This document shows, in pieces, positions 33,645 through 41,995 of a stretch of 64,000 nt of DNA (position 1 is the stretch's first letter; every line of letters begins with the position of its first letter). The stretch covers positions 1-64,000 of the forward strand of contig CAMTUH010000001.1 in assembly GCA_947084935.1 (NCBI GenBank), given 5' to 3'. Position numbers and translations under genes: made by a program. The DNA comes from CAMTUH01 sp947084935 (GTDB lineage: Bacteria; Pseudomonadota; Gammaproteobacteria; Coxiellales; Coxiellaceae). The notes beneath the pieces are model-generated. The model did no database searches and was not told the origin of the DNA. It saw only the letters and a program-made list of their open reading frames with translations.

Positions 33645-33902
33645 ATGGCCTTAAAAATTACTGAAGAATGCATCAACTGTGATGTGTGTGAACCCGAATG
33701 TCCCAACGACGCGATTTCCATGGGTGAATTCATTTATGAAATCGATCCAGCGCGTTGTACGGAATGTGTGGGTCATTTTGATGAACCGCAGTGTCGTCAA
33801 GTGTGTCCAGTGGATTGTATTCCCGTTGCTTTTGAGGAATCTAAAGCGGAATTATTAGCGAAGTTTAATAAAATGCAGGAGAAAATTGACAAAAAAAGTT
33901 AA
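33645..33902 (+). CDS. Ferredoxin with two 4Fe-4S clusters, YfhL type
   Basis: The 85-residue protein has two cluster motifs. The first is C9-x2-C12-x2-C15-x3-C19 followed by Pro. The second is C38-x2-C41-x8-C50-x3-C54, again with Pro after the last Cys, and one further Cys at 58. The long x8 insertion between the second and third Cys is typical of the Allochromatium-type (Alvin) ferredoxins. It is likely co-transcribed with coaD. The electron partner is unknown. Confidence 0.9.
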   Translation: MALKITEECINCDVCEPECPNDAISMGEFIYEIDPARCTECVGHFDEPQCRQVCPVDCIPVAFEESKAELLAKFNKMQEKIDKKS

Positions 33903-34225
33903 TGGAATAACGCGTGTGCAAAAGTAGCTATTGCACCGACTACCACGATTAGTGAACCCAAAACACTTATGGTGGTTACTAGATAACGATTAAATGCTTT
34001 TTCGAAACGCAGTTCAATCTCGCGCATGTCGTTTCGAAATTCATTAAGGGTTTTGTCAAATCGACTGAGTGCTTTTTCAAACCGCATGTCTATCTCGTCT
34101 TTCGTGTAAATATTATCTTGCAGGGCTCGTGCCAGCGACTTCGCGTGGATATCGGACTGAGTCACGCCGCCCTTTTCCAACATTTTAGCATAAGATAATG
34201 TGTCGAACAGTGGCTTCGCATTCAT
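33899..34225 (-). CDS. Small coiled-coil membrane protein, DUF1640-like
   Basis: The 108-residue protein has an N-terminal segment typical of DUF1640/CCDC90 proteins (FDTLSYAKMLEKGGVTQSDIHAKSLARAL). A heptad-like charged stretch containing FEKALSRFDKTLNEFRNDM follows. A single membrane segment near 84-104 closes it (TTISVLGSLIVVVGAIATFA). Its function is unknown. Its 3' end overlaps the ferredoxin stop from the other strand by four bases. Confidence 0.7.
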   Translation of the reverse strand: MNAKPLFDTLSYAKMLEKGGVTQSDIHAKSLARALQDNIYTKDEIDMRFEKALSRFDKTLNEFRNDMREIELRFEKAFNRYLVTTISVLGSLIVVVGAIATFAHALFH

Positions 34226-34291
34226 TGCACTAAATTAACGACGGCAAAGCTTTCATGCAATACAGGGAATGGTAAAACTTATACGTTTTAT

Positions 34292-34504
34292 TTATTTCGG
34301 CAGCTTTTTTTCTTTGAAAATCACGTGCATACCGCGCTTGTTGGCTTCGGCATTCCACGCGAGTGGATCGAATTTTTTTCGCGACAGTTTTTCTTCGGAA
34401 TTTCGTTTGTTTTTGGTGGTGGTGTAATAAATCCCCGTGGGCGTACCTTTTTTGGTTTTCCCCGTGGATTGCATCATGATTTTTTCGCGAGGGCTAACGG
34501 CCAT
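34292..34504 (-). CDS. rpmG: 50S ribosomal protein L33, extended
   Basis: L33 is a small protein near the E site of the 50S subunit. The reading has 70 residues against about 55 in E. coli. The core TTTKNKRNSEEKLSRKKFDP and a C-terminal HVIFKEKKLP are present. There are two inserts: GKTKKGTPTGI before the core and WNAEANKRGM after it. There are no Cys residues, so it is the zinc-free form. It follows rpmB by three bases. Confidence 0.9.
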   Translation of the reverse strand: MAVSPREKIMMQSTGKTKKGTPTGIYYTTTKNKRNSEEKLSRKKFDPLAWNAEANKRGMHVIFKEKKLPK

Positions 34505-34507
34505 GGT

Positions 34508-34744
34508 TTAGTCCTTCTTTTCATTAGTGCAGATGGTTTTATATACCGATTCGATACCTAATTTATCGATGATTCGCATGCCTTGCGTGGAGACATTTAA
34601 AGTGACGAAACGCTTTTCGCTGGGCAGCCAGAATCGGCGCTTTTTGAGGTTAGGCAGAAAGCGACGTTTGGTCTTGTTGTTCGCGTGGGAGACGTTGTTC
34701 CCGGTTTGTGGGCGCTTTCCCGTTACTTGGCATACTTTCGCCAT
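34508..34744 (-). CDS. rpmB: 50S ribosomal protein L28
   Basis: L28 lies near L1 and the E site. The 78-residue protein begins MAKVCQVTGKRPQTGNNVSH and has TKRRFLPNLKKRRFW and FVTLNVSTQGMRIIDKLG, the family's blocks. It leads the rpmB-rpmG pair, the standard arrangement. A family B palindromic repeat lies about 70 bases upstream, between this pair and radC. Confidence 0.96.
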   Translation of the reverse strand: MAKVCQVTGKRPQTGNNVSHANNKTKRRFLPNLKKRRFWLPSEKRFVTLNVSTQGMRIIDKLGIESVYKTICTNEKKD

Positions 34745-34816
34745 GGCGATGCTCCAGATTTGGCTCTAGGGTTCGTTTTTATATCAAAAATGGGCCAAGG
34801 AAGCAAGGATGTCATG

Positions 34817-34928
34817 GTACCACCTAAGTTCTGGAGCATTCGTTCGGGGACGTACATCCTGTACTCGGCGCTCCTTACCCTCCTTGGTCGCGACGCCCCT
34901 CACGAATGCCCCAGAACTTAGGTGATGC
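34817..34928. repeat. Palindromic repeat, family B copy 2, between rpmB and radC
   Basis: Arms at about 34821-34843 and 34902-34924 pair around CACCTAAGTTCTGG. The core has CATTCGTTCGGGGACGTAC and TTGGTCGCGACGCCCC, almost the same as in the copy at 26384. The arms differ from that copy at many positions, yet each change is matched on the other arm. About 20 bases downstream is the GTGAGCTA tail also seen near 21054. Confidence 0.9.
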
Positions 34929-34963
34929 AATGAAGCCCAACAAATTAGCCTCGGTGAGCTACT

Positions 34964-35641
34964 TCACATCAATCCCCGCTCAGCAAAAGAGAAAGGTTCC
35001 TCGCCGGCGGCGATGATGATGTGGTCCAATAATCGGATATCGACGCTCGACAGCGTTTGTTTGAGGGACGAGGTGAGCTCCCGGTCGGCAAGGCTGGGTT
35101 GGGTGGTTCCGGAGGGGTGGTTGTGTGCAGCGATCAAAGCGGCGGCGTTGTGGTGGAGGGATCGCTTGACCACTTCACGCGGGTGCACAAAGGCCTTCGA
35201 CACGGAGCCGTGAAAGAGTATCTCAAAGGCAAGAAAACGGTGATGAGTATTCATAAAAAGACACGCAAACGCCTCGTGATCGAGGTGGCGCAGATGGGCT
35301 TTCAGGAAAGATTTCACCGTGGTTGAGCACACCCATTTTTCTTCGTGCTGCAAAGATTCTTGCAGGCAGCGCCGTTGTAATTCCATCGCTGCTTGTAGGT
35401 GGCAGTACGTACTGATACCCATGCCGCGCAAGCGGGACAAATCCGAAAATTTCGTCGTGAATAATTTTGAAAGACTCTGGTATTGTTGTAACCATTCTCG
35501 CGCGAGATCGACAGCCGTTACACCGCGAATGCCTTTGTTCATTAAAATCGCTAATAATTCTGCATCCGAAAGCGCCTGCGCACCTTTTTGCAATAATTTT
35601 TCTCGAGGACGTTCGTGCTTTGGCCAGTGAGGGATTGACAT
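34964..35641 (-). CDS. radC: RadC/JAB-domain protein
   Basis: RadC proteins carry an MPN/JAB metalloprotease-like fold; the original link to DNA repair is doubtful. I chose the ATG giving MSIPHWPKHERPREKLLQKG and 225 residues. An N-terminal helix-hairpin-helix part has LSDAELLAILM and LRGMGISTY. The JAMM-type motif reads AAHNHPSGTTQPSLAD, with both His and the Asp present. In E. coli radC stands next to rpmBG and coaBC; here coaBC is missing. Confidence 0.93.
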   Translation of the reverse strand: MSIPHWPKHERPREKLLQKGAQALSDAELLAILMNKGIRGVTAVDLAREWLQQYQSLSKLFTTKFSDLSRLRGMGISTYCHLQAAMELQRRCLQESLQHEEKWVCSTTVKSFLKAHLRHLDHEAFACLFMNTHHRFLAFEILFHGSVSKAFVHPREVVKRSLHHNAAALIAAHNHPSGTTQPSLADRELTSSLKQTLSSVDIRLLDHIIIAAGEEPFSFAERGLM

Positions 35642-35706
35642 TCCGGTCGATGATAAATCACTTTTTTGTGAAAGAAATACCGTGATAACCATCAGTAATG
35701 AGTTTT

Positions 35707-35896
35707 GAAGTCCCCTGACACCAGGAAGGCTTCTGGCACTCCTCGGCTTGCGCTGGCTTGGAATAAACAGGTCGCGAAATTCAACATCCTTGTTTCAGGA
35801 TTCGCTCAATTGGACTTCCTGTCCAATTGCCCTGTTTATTCCTGCGCCGCTCAGCCTGCGGATGCCCATGAAGCCTGCCTGGTGCCAGGGGACTTC
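35707..35896. repeat. Long palindromic repeat, family D copy 1
   Basis: The element starts GAAGTCCCCTGACACCAGG and ends CCTGGTGCCAGGGGACTTC, so the ends are inverted repeats. The inner part includes CTTCTGGCACTCCTCGGC and GGAATAAACAGGTCGCGAAA. A second copy is at 59663-59927 with the same left half and a different, longer middle. It occupies the gap between radC and dut where coaBC stands in E. coli. No gene is present in the 332 bases from 35642 to 35973. Confidence 0.85.
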
Positions 35897-35973
35897 TGAA
35901 TAAAAACCCAGAAGGTTTGATAGATTCGAAAACTGTCTTGTGGTAAAAACAGTGTTCGTCCGGGAGGGTTCAA

Positions 35974-36435
35974 ATGGCAGATCAACGCGTTCAATTGAAA
36001 ATACTCGATCATCGTCTGGGAGAAAAATTACCGCTGCCCACTTATGCGACTGATGGTTCGGCGGGTTTGGATTTGCGCGCGTGTTTGGATGAACCACTCG
36101 TGGTCGAACCCGGAGATACCCATTTAATAAGTACGGGTTTGGCTATTTATTTGGAAGACCCGAATATTGCGGCCACGATTCTGCCGCGCTCCGGGCTTGG
36201 TCACAAGCACGGTATTGTGCTTGGCAATCTCGTGGGGCTGATTGACTCGGATTACCAGGGCCCGTTGATGGTGTCCTGTTGGAATCGGGGCAACAAGCCT
36301 TACACGGTTAATCCCGGTGAACGCATCGCCCAGTTGGTTATCGTTCCCGTGTTAAAAGCGAAATTTGAAGTCGTGGATGAATTTCAACACAGTCATCGAG
36401 GTGCAGGTGGATTCGGAAGCTCAGGCCAACACTGA
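35974..36435 (+). CDS. dut: dUTP pyrophosphatase
   Basis: Dut hydrolyses dUTP to dUMP, which limits uracil in DNA and feeds dTMP synthesis. The 153-residue trimeric-type protein has the five family motifs. They are ATDGSAGLDLRA near 27-38, PRSGLGHKHGI near 74-84, GNLVGLIDSDYQGPLMV, GERIAQLVI, and the C-terminal RGAGGFGSSGQH that closes the active site. A GGGAGG site precedes the ATG. It overlaps the following gene. Confidence 0.97.
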   Translation: MADQRVQLKILDHRLGEKLPLPTYATDGSAGLDLRACLDEPLVVEPGDTHLISTGLAIYLEDPNIAATILPRSGLGHKHGIVLGNLVGLIDSDYQGPLMVSCWNRGNKPYTVNPGERIAQLVIVPVLKAKFEVVDEFQHSHRGAGGFGSSGQH

Positions 36436-37834
36436 TTCTGTTCATTATCGCGTTCCGGTGGAGTTACCCGCACATGTTTTTCGGGCGTACGACATACGCG
36501 GTGCGGTGGATCCGGCGGGATTGACCCCGGATTTTGCGTACGCGGTTGGCTTGGCGGTTGGGAGCGAAGCGCGAGAGCGTGGGCAGCACGCCATCATTGT
36601 GGGCCGTGATGGTCGCTTATCGGGCCCGGTATTGACTTCGGCACTCATCCAAGGATTGCAGAACACCGGGTTAGAGGTGATTAATATCGGGATGGTGGCC
36701 ACCCCCGTGCTTTATTTTGCCACCAATCGATTAGCCACCACTTCGGGGGTTATGGTCACGGCCAGTCACAATCCCGGCAATCACAATGGGTTTAAGATCG
36801 TCCTCGATGGTAAGACGCTAACCGACGGCGGTATTCAGGCCATTCAAAAGCGTATTCGAGAACAGCGTTTCGTACACGGCAGCGGCCGGGAAACTTTTGC
36901 TGAGGTGATTCCTGATTATGAACGTTATATTGTGGATCACATCCGATTAGAACGTCCTTTGAAAGTTGTCGTGGATTGCGGCAATGGAGTGGCCAGCGAA
37001 ATTGCACCGAATTTATATCGTCAATTGGGATGCCAAGTAGAAGAATTGTTTTGTGAAGTGGATGGTCGCTTTCCCAATCATCATCCGGATCCGACTATTC
37101 CCGAAAATTTAACCGCGCTGATTGAAACCGTTAAAAGAACGAATGCCGATATTGGTTTTGCGTTTGATGGCGATGCGGATCGCTTGGGTATTGTTACCGA
37201 TGAGGGCAACATCATTTGGCCGGATCGGCAGATGATTTTGTTTTCCATTGATTTGTTATCGCGTTTGCCGGGATCGGATATTATTTTCGACGTGAAATGC
37301 ACGCGTCATTTACCGGAAGCCATCAAGCAACACGGTGGTAACCCGGTGATGTGGCGCACGGGCCATTCTGTGTTAAAAGCTAAGTTGTTTGAAATGAATG
37401 CGCCGCTGGCGGGCGAAATGAGTGGTCATATCTTTTTTAAAGACGAGTGGTTTGGTTTTGACGACGGCATTTACGTGGGCGCGCGCTTGTTGCAGATACT
37501 TTCCCGAGATAAACGGCGCGTGAGCGAAGTATTCGCCGATTTGCCCAACAGCGTTAACACGCCAGAGTTGAAAGTGCCGATGAAAGAAGAAAGTAAAAAA
37601 AGTTTTATGCAACGATTAATTAATGAAGCAGATTTTGGTAACGCAGAAGTGATTACGATCGACGGACTTCGCGTGGAGTTTCCAAACGGTTGGGGATTAA
37701 TTCGCCCGTCGAATACTTCGCCGTATTTGACGTTGCGGTTCGAGGCGGATACGGAAGCCGGCTTGAAACGCATCCAAGAAATATTCCGTCAGCAATTATT
37801 AAAATTAGATCCTCAGCTGCTGTTGCCGTTTTAA
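36407..37834 (+). CDS. algC: Phosphomannomutase/phosphoglucomutase
   Basis: AlgC-type enzymes interconvert hexose 1- and 6-phosphates for LPS and other glycans. The protein has about 475 residues from the GTG at 36407, which has GAGG five bases upstream; an ATG at 36377 is an alternative. The phosphoserine loop is VTASHNPGNHNGFK, the metal loop is FDGDADRLG, the sugar loop is GEMSGHIFF and the phosphate loop is RPSNTSPYLTLR. In this organism it could feed the unusual LPS sugars (inference). It overlaps dut by 29 bases. Confidence 0.92.
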   Translation: MDSEAQANTDSVHYRVPVELPAHVFRAYDIRGAVDPAGLTPDFAYAVGLAVGSEARERGQHAIIVGRDGRLSGPVLTSALIQGLQNTGLEVINIGMVATPVLYFATNRLATTSGVMVTASHNPGNHNGFKIVLDGKTLTDGGIQAIQKRIREQRFVHGSGRETFAEVIPDYERYIVDHIRLERPLKVVVDCGNGVASEIAPNLYRQLGCQVEELFCEVDGRFPNHHPDPTIPENLTALIETVKRTNADIGFAFDGDADRLGIVTDEGNIIWPDRQMILFSIDLLSRLPGSDIIFDVKCTRHLPEAIKQHGGNPVMWRTGHSVLKAKLFEMNAPLAGEMSGHIFFKDEWFGFDDGIYVGARLLQILSRDKRRVSEVFADLPNSVNTPELKVPMKEESKKSFMQRLINEADFGNAEVITIDGLRVEFPNGWGLIRPSNTSPYLTLRFEADTEAGLKRIQEIFRQQLLKLDPQLLLPF

Positions 37835-37851
37835 ATATGAGTCAACTTGTA

Positions 37852-37925
37852 GTAGCCTTGATGGAGCGCAAGCGCAATCAAGGAATTCCCGGGTTACGCC
37901 TCGAAGCGAGGCTTCACCCAGGCTA
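37852..37925. repeat. TAGCC-type palindromic repeat (family C)
   Basis: The copy starts GTAGCCTTGATGGAGCGC and ends GGCTTCACCCAGGCTAC, with the inner GGAATTCCCGGG and CTCGAAGCGAG hairpin. It lies between the convergent algC and pyrE genes and may act as a two-way terminator, but no T-run is present on either side. Confidence 0.85.
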
Positions 37926-37937
37926 CGAATTCTTACC

Positions 37938-38585
37938 CTATTCAAACCCGAACTTCTTGCCCCATTGAACAGGATCTTGGTTCCATTCCAGGGCTTTGGA
38001 TTTTTCTTCTTCAGAAATCATCTTTTGCTGGGTTGCTACTTCTAATAACACAGAAAAATTGGTGAGTGTTTCGAATTGCACACCTGCGTGGTTGAAGTTT
38101 TTTTCTGCTTGTTCGAGCTCATACGTAAAAATGGCAGCGCCGTGGTGAACAATCGCACCCGCTTCTCGCAAGGCGAGGGCGGCGTCCGCTGAGCTCGCGC
38201 CAGTGCTGATGAGGTCTTCGACCACGAGCACTGTGCAGCCTTTTTTAAAGTACCCTTCGATTTGATTTTGCTTACCGTGTTCTTTTGCTTTTCCGCGCAC
38301 GTAGACCATAGGCTTTTTGAGGCGATCGGCAATCCATGCCGTGTGTGGGATGCCGGCGGTGGCCACCCCCGCGACGACATCGCAATCCAGTTTTTTCTCA
38401 CGGATCAGCGATAAAAAAGCGTTAATAATCATTTCCCGTTTGTCGGGATAAGAAATAATCAATCGATTGTCGCAGTAGATGGGTGAGAGTAAACCCGAGG
38501 TATAACGGTAGGGTTTTTGCAAATTCAGCGTGACTGCCTTGATTTCAAGCAGTAATTTTGCTATTTCTGTAGTGCGATTTTTCAC
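37938..38585 (-). CDS. pyrE: Orotate phosphoribosyltransferase
   Basis: PyrE makes OMP from orotate and PRPP in pyrimidine synthesis. From a GTG at 38585 the protein has 215 residues. ATG codons further upstream would add a stretch that overlaps the divergent exoA region. The PRPP-binding motif is VLVVEDLISTGAS. The substrate loop has YVRGKAKEHGKQNQIEG. The start is uncertain. It is not next to other pyr genes, but pyrE-rph proximity is ancestral. Confidence 0.92.
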   Translation of the reverse strand: MKNRTTEIAKLLLEIKAVTLNLQKPYRYTSGLLSPIYCDNRLIISYPDKREMIINAFLSLIREKKLDCDVVAGVATAGIPHTAWIADRLKKPMVYVRGKAKEHGKQNQIEGYFKKGCTVLVVEDLISTGASSADAALALREAGAIVHHGAAIFTYELEQAEKNFNHAGVQFETLTNFSVLLEVATQQKMISEEEKSKALEWNQDPVQWGKKFGFE

Positions 38586-38653
38586 AATGGAACTCGTTTT
38601 AAAACGAATTCTAGCATAGCCCATTCCCTTCATTGAGAAAAGAGGATAAACCG

Positions 38654-39418
38654 ATGCGCATCATTACTTTAAACGCTAATGGTATACGAGCTGCGGCACG
38701 AAAAGGTTTTTTTGAATGGTTGAAAAAACAGAACGCGGACGTTGTTTGCATTCAGGAGACCAAGGCGCAAGAACATAATCTCACGGATGGAATGTATCGC
38801 CCGGAAGGATTTCACGCGTATTATTTTGATGCTGAAAAAAGCGGTTACAGCGGTGTTGGTATTTTTTGTCGAACGAAACCGGATAAAGTCACAACGGGAT
38901 TGGGTTGGGTGTGCGCGGACAAAGAAGGGCGTTACATCGAAGCCGATTTTGGAAAATTGAAAGTCGCTTCGCTGTACATGCCTTCTGGAAGCAGCGGTGA
39001 GGATCGTCAAAAAATCAAATTTGATTTTATGGAGCACTACATGAAAGTGCTTCAGAAGATTCAGAAATCGAAACAATCTTTTATTATCTGTGGCGATTGG
39101 AATATTGTTCATAAAGAAATTGACATTAAAAATTTTAAGAGCAATCAGAAAAATTCGGGATGCTTGCCCGAAGAGCGCGCGTGGTTAGACGACGTATTCA
39201 CGAAAGTCGGCTTTGTCGATGCGTTTCGCGTGGTGAATCAAAAACCGGATCAATACACGTGGTGGTCGCACCGGGGGCGTGCGTATGAGAAAAATGTGGG
39301 GTGGCGCATTGATTATCAGGTGATTACTTCGGATTTAGAAAAGCGCGTGAAAAAAGCGTCTATTTATAAAGACGAAAGATTTTCCGATCACGCACCGTTA
39401 ATTGTGGATTATGATTAG
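38654..39418 (+). CDS. Exodeoxyribonuclease III family AP endonuclease
   Basis: The enzyme cleaves abasic sites and 3'-blocked ends in base excision repair. I chose the ATG giving MRIITLNANGIRAAARKGFF with 254 residues and an AGAGGA site. Motifs of the exonuclease III/APE1 fold are visible: CIQETKAQ with the metal Glu, WNIVHKEIDI with the Asn, YTWWSHRGRAYEKNVGWRID, and the C-terminal SDHAPL with the catalytic Asp-His. It is inserted between pyrE and rph. It could be named exoA or xthA. Confidence 0.93.
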   Translation: MRIITLNANGIRAAARKGFFEWLKKQNADVVCIQETKAQEHNLTDGMYRPEGFHAYYFDAEKSGYSGVGIFCRTKPDKVTTGLGWVCADKEGRYIEADFGKLKVASLYMPSGSSGEDRQKIKFDFMEHYMKVLQKIQKSKQSFIICGDWNIVHKEIDIKNFKSNQKNSGCLPEERAWLDDVFTKVGFVDAFRVVNQKPDQYTWWSHRGRAYEKNVGWRIDYQVITSDLEKRVKKASIYKDERFSDHAPLIVDYD

Positions 39419-39426
39419 AGGTAACA

Positions 39427-39600
39427 CCATGGCAATCGCACTCAATTCCTCCCGTCATTGCGAGGCTGAAGCCCCGCGGCTTGACCGCGGGGAATCCAGA
39501 AAATTATTAATTAATTCTGGATTGCCGCGGCGCCTGGTGGCGCCTCGCAATGACGGAAGCTAAAATTCAGTGCAATTGCCATGGCCCGACGAGCCATTGC
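39427..39600. repeat. Nested palindromic element after the exonuclease gene
   Basis: Outer arms at 39427-39447 and 39564-39584 (starting CCATGGCAAT) pair with two mismatches. Inner arms at 39452-39466 and 39542-39556 (CCGTCATTGCGAGGC) pair perfectly. The centre holds further hairpins around CCGCGGCTTGACCGCGG and AATTATTAATTAATT. The right edge adds CGACGAGCCATTGCCGG, which resembles the family E core. The CGTCATTGCGAGG core is a type of repeat known in several intracellular bacteria. No gene is present. Confidence 0.85.
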
Positions 39601-39633
39601 CGGAAAAAGGATTTCTCACTCCGAGATATCAAT

Positions 39634-40353
39634 TTATGCTTCCGCTAAGATTTCGCGTTGCTTTTCTAAGATTTGATGAATGCCGGATTTGGCGAGTTCG
39701 AGCAAGGCATTCAATTCAGTTTCGTGAAACGCCGCGCCTTCAGCAGTGCCTTGTATCTCAACGAAGGCTTTGTCGTCGGTCATCACAACGTTCATGTCGG
39801 TGTGTGCTTTGGAATCTTCTTCGTAGTCAAGGTCTAAAACGGGCTTGCCGTTATAAATACCTACCGATACAGCGCCCACTAAATGCTTCAGTGGATCTTT
39901 TTTTAAAATGTTTTTTCGTTGTAAATGACGCAGCGCATCGATCACTGCAATACAGCTACCGTTGATTGCAGCCGTTCGCGTTCCGCCGTCTGCCTGAATA
40001 ACGTCACAATCGATGGTGATCGTGTATGGCCCCAGCAGGGATAAATCGATCGCGGATCGAAGTGAACGGCCAATGAGTCTTTGAATTTCGAGTGTTCGGC
40101 CGCCTTGTTTTCCTCGAGTGGCCTCTCGGTCCATGCGATCGTGCGTGGATCGCGGCAGCATTCCGTATTCCGCGGTTAACCAACCTTGTTGGCTTTCTTT
40201 AAGAAATTTCGGCACCCCTTCCACGATGCTGGCGTTGCAGATTACTTTAGTATTGCCCATACACACTAAAACGGATCCTTCGGCGTAACGCGTGAAATGG
40301 CGAGTGAAGAATAAGGGGCGTAATTCATTGACGGCTCGTTTACTGGGACGCAT
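39634..40353 (-). CDS. rph: Ribonuclease PH
   Basis: RNase PH trims tRNA 3' ends by phosphorolysis. The protein has 239 residues from the third of three consecutive ATG codons; a GAGG stands seven bases before it. The family signatures are MRPSKRAVNELRPLFF, GWLTAEYGMLPRSTHDRM, RTLEIQRLIGRSLRSAIDL and CDVIQADGGTRTAAI. It is divergent from yicC, the standard arrangement, with about 115 bases between. Confidence 0.96.
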   Translation of the reverse strand: MRPSKRAVNELRPLFFTRHFTRYAEGSVLVCMGNTKVICNASIVEGVPKFLKESQQGWLTAEYGMLPRSTHDRMDREATRGKQGGRTLEIQRLIGRSLRSAIDLSLLGPYTITIDCDVIQADGGTRTAAINGSCIAVIDALRHLQRKNILKKDPLKHLVGAVSVGIYNGKPVLDLDYEEDSKAHTDMNVVMTDDKAFVEIQGTAEGAAFHETELNALLELAKSGIHQILEKQREILAEA

Positions 40354-40469
40354 CATCATACCTCATATTTTAAAGTGGTCAAATTCTATCTTCTCAAGTG
40401 TCCGGAGATCAACCCTTTTCTGCTGTCTGTGGTATTATGGGCAGCAGCGATATTGGGTAGTATTGAATT

Positions 40470-41333
40470 ATGATCGCGAGCATGACTGCATTTGCACGCA
40501 AGACCGAAGAAGTCAATTGGGGTTCTCTGACGTGGGAAATTCGTTCGGTGAATCACCGTTATTTGGAATTAACCGTGCGCTTGCCCGATTTTTTGCGGGA
40601 GATTGAGAAAGAAGCACGTGAGTGCTTGCAAACGCAATTGCACCGAGGGAAAGTCGAGGCCGTATTGAGATTTCAACCGGGAAAAGAAGTGCCTTTCAGT
40701 ACGACGGTAAATCAAACGCTCCTTGAACAACTCGCAAAAGCGAGCGAAGCCGTTCTTGAATTTTTTCCAGCCGCAAAAACCGATGTCATGGACGTGTTGT
40801 CTTGGCCAGGCGTTTTACAAACGCACGAACTTCATAGGGATGCCATGCATCGCTGCGTGATCACTGCGTTGCAGTCGACCGTAAATGAATTAGTGCGCGC
40901 TCGACAACGCGAAGGTGAGGGGATCAAAAAATTTTTATTGGAACGACTGGAAAATCTTCATGAGGGAGCGCGTGCGATCGAGAAACACGCGCCGGTCTAT
41001 CTCGAAACGATGCGAAAAAAAGTGCGTACGCGGTTTGATGAATTGTCGTTGGAAATAGATAAAGAACGTTTGGAACAAGAGATGGTTTGGTTGGCGCAGA
41101 AAATGGATATTGCTGAAGAATTACAGCGTTTGGGTGCGCATCTTTCTGAAATTAATCGCGTACTCAATCAAGGTGGTGAAGTAGGGCGCCGCCTGGATTT
41201 TTTAATTCAGGAGTTAAATCGTGAGGCCAACACGTTAGGCAGTAAGTCATTGGACGCAGATATTGCGCAAAAAGCCGTGGAGTTAAAAGTGCAGATTGAA
41301 CAAATGCGGGAGCAGGTACAAAATGTTGAGTGA
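40470..41333 (+). CDS. yicC: YicC family endoribonuclease
   Basis: YicC proteins are ring-forming ribonucleases involved in RNA decay. The 287-residue protein begins MIASMTAFARKTEEV, a variant of the family's MTGFAR start. It has WEIRSVNHRYLELTVRLPDF and the C-terminal GRRLDFLIQELNREANTLGSKS signature. A long helical middle is present. The end overlaps the gmk start by eleven bases. Confidence 0.93.
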   Translation: MIASMTAFARKTEEVNWGSLTWEIRSVNHRYLELTVRLPDFLREIEKEARECLQTQLHRGKVEAVLRFQPGKEVPFSTTVNQTLLEQLAKASEAVLEFFPAAKTDVMDVLSWPGVLQTHELHRDAMHRCVITALQSTVNELVRARQREGEGIKKFLLERLENLHEGARAIEKHAPVYLETMRKKVRTRFDELSLEIDKERLEQEMVWLAQKMDIAEELQRLGAHLSEINRVLNQGGEVGRRLDFLIQELNREANTLGSKSLDADIAQKAVELKVQIEQMREQVQNVE

Positions 41334-41955
41334 GGGCCATAAAGCCAATTTGTTTGTCATTTCCGCACCCTCCGGTGCGGGCAAGACCTCGCTGGTGCGT
41401 GCGCTGGCTTCACGACTGAAAGAAATCGCGATTTCCATTTCCCACACCACTCGACCCAAACGACCCGATGATGAGGAGGGCGTGGATTATTTTTTTGTAA
41501 AAGAAGCTCATTTCCAGGGCATGATTAAAGAGGGCGCTTTTCTCGAATACGCAACCGTGTACGGCCATCACTATGGAACCACTAAAAAGTGGGTGCTTGA
41601 ACAGTTGAAGTCGGGTAACGACGTGCTGCTGGAAATTGACTGGCAAGGGGCGCAGCAAATAAGGCAGCTGTTTCCGCCGGCGCTGCTGATTTTCATTTTG
41701 CCGCCTTCGGCCGAGGCCTTGCGCGAGCGTTTAGTAAAACGACAGCAAGATACGCCCGAGGTCGTTGCTCGGCGGTTGGCTTTTGTTCGGGAAGAGATGG
41801 GTCATTACCGTGACTTCGAGTATTTGGTCGTCAATGATGAGTTCGATAAAGCTCTTGAAGACCTGGTCACCATCGTTCAGGCTGAGCGTTTGCAGCTCGA
41901 CGTACAGAGCGAGAAACTCGCTGGGCTGCTGGCGGAACTTACTGAAAAGCAGTAG
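41323..41955 (+). CDS. gmk: Guanylate kinase
   Basis: Gmk converts GMP to GDP; it thereby also sets the pool for (p)ppGpp, made by the nearby spoT product. I chose the ATG giving MLSEGHKANLFVISAP and 210 residues. The P-loop is SAPSGAGKTS at 15-24. GMP-binding residues lie in SHTTRPKRPDDEEGVDYFFV and EYATVYGHHYGT. A GGGAGCAGG site stands upstream within yicC. Confidence 0.96.
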   Translation: MLSEGHKANLFVISAPSGAGKTSLVRALASRLKEIAISISHTTRPKRPDDEEGVDYFFVKEAHFQGMIKEGAFLEYATVYGHHYGTTKKWVLEQLKSGNDVLLEIDWQGAQQIRQLFPPALLIFILPPSAEALRERLVKRQQDTPEVVARRLAFVREEMGHYRDFEYLVVNDEFDKALEDLVTIVQAERLQLDVQSEKLAGLLAELTEKQ

Positions 41956-41995
41956 AATAATCAATCTCCTAAATAAGTGATAAAAGAGGCTAGCT

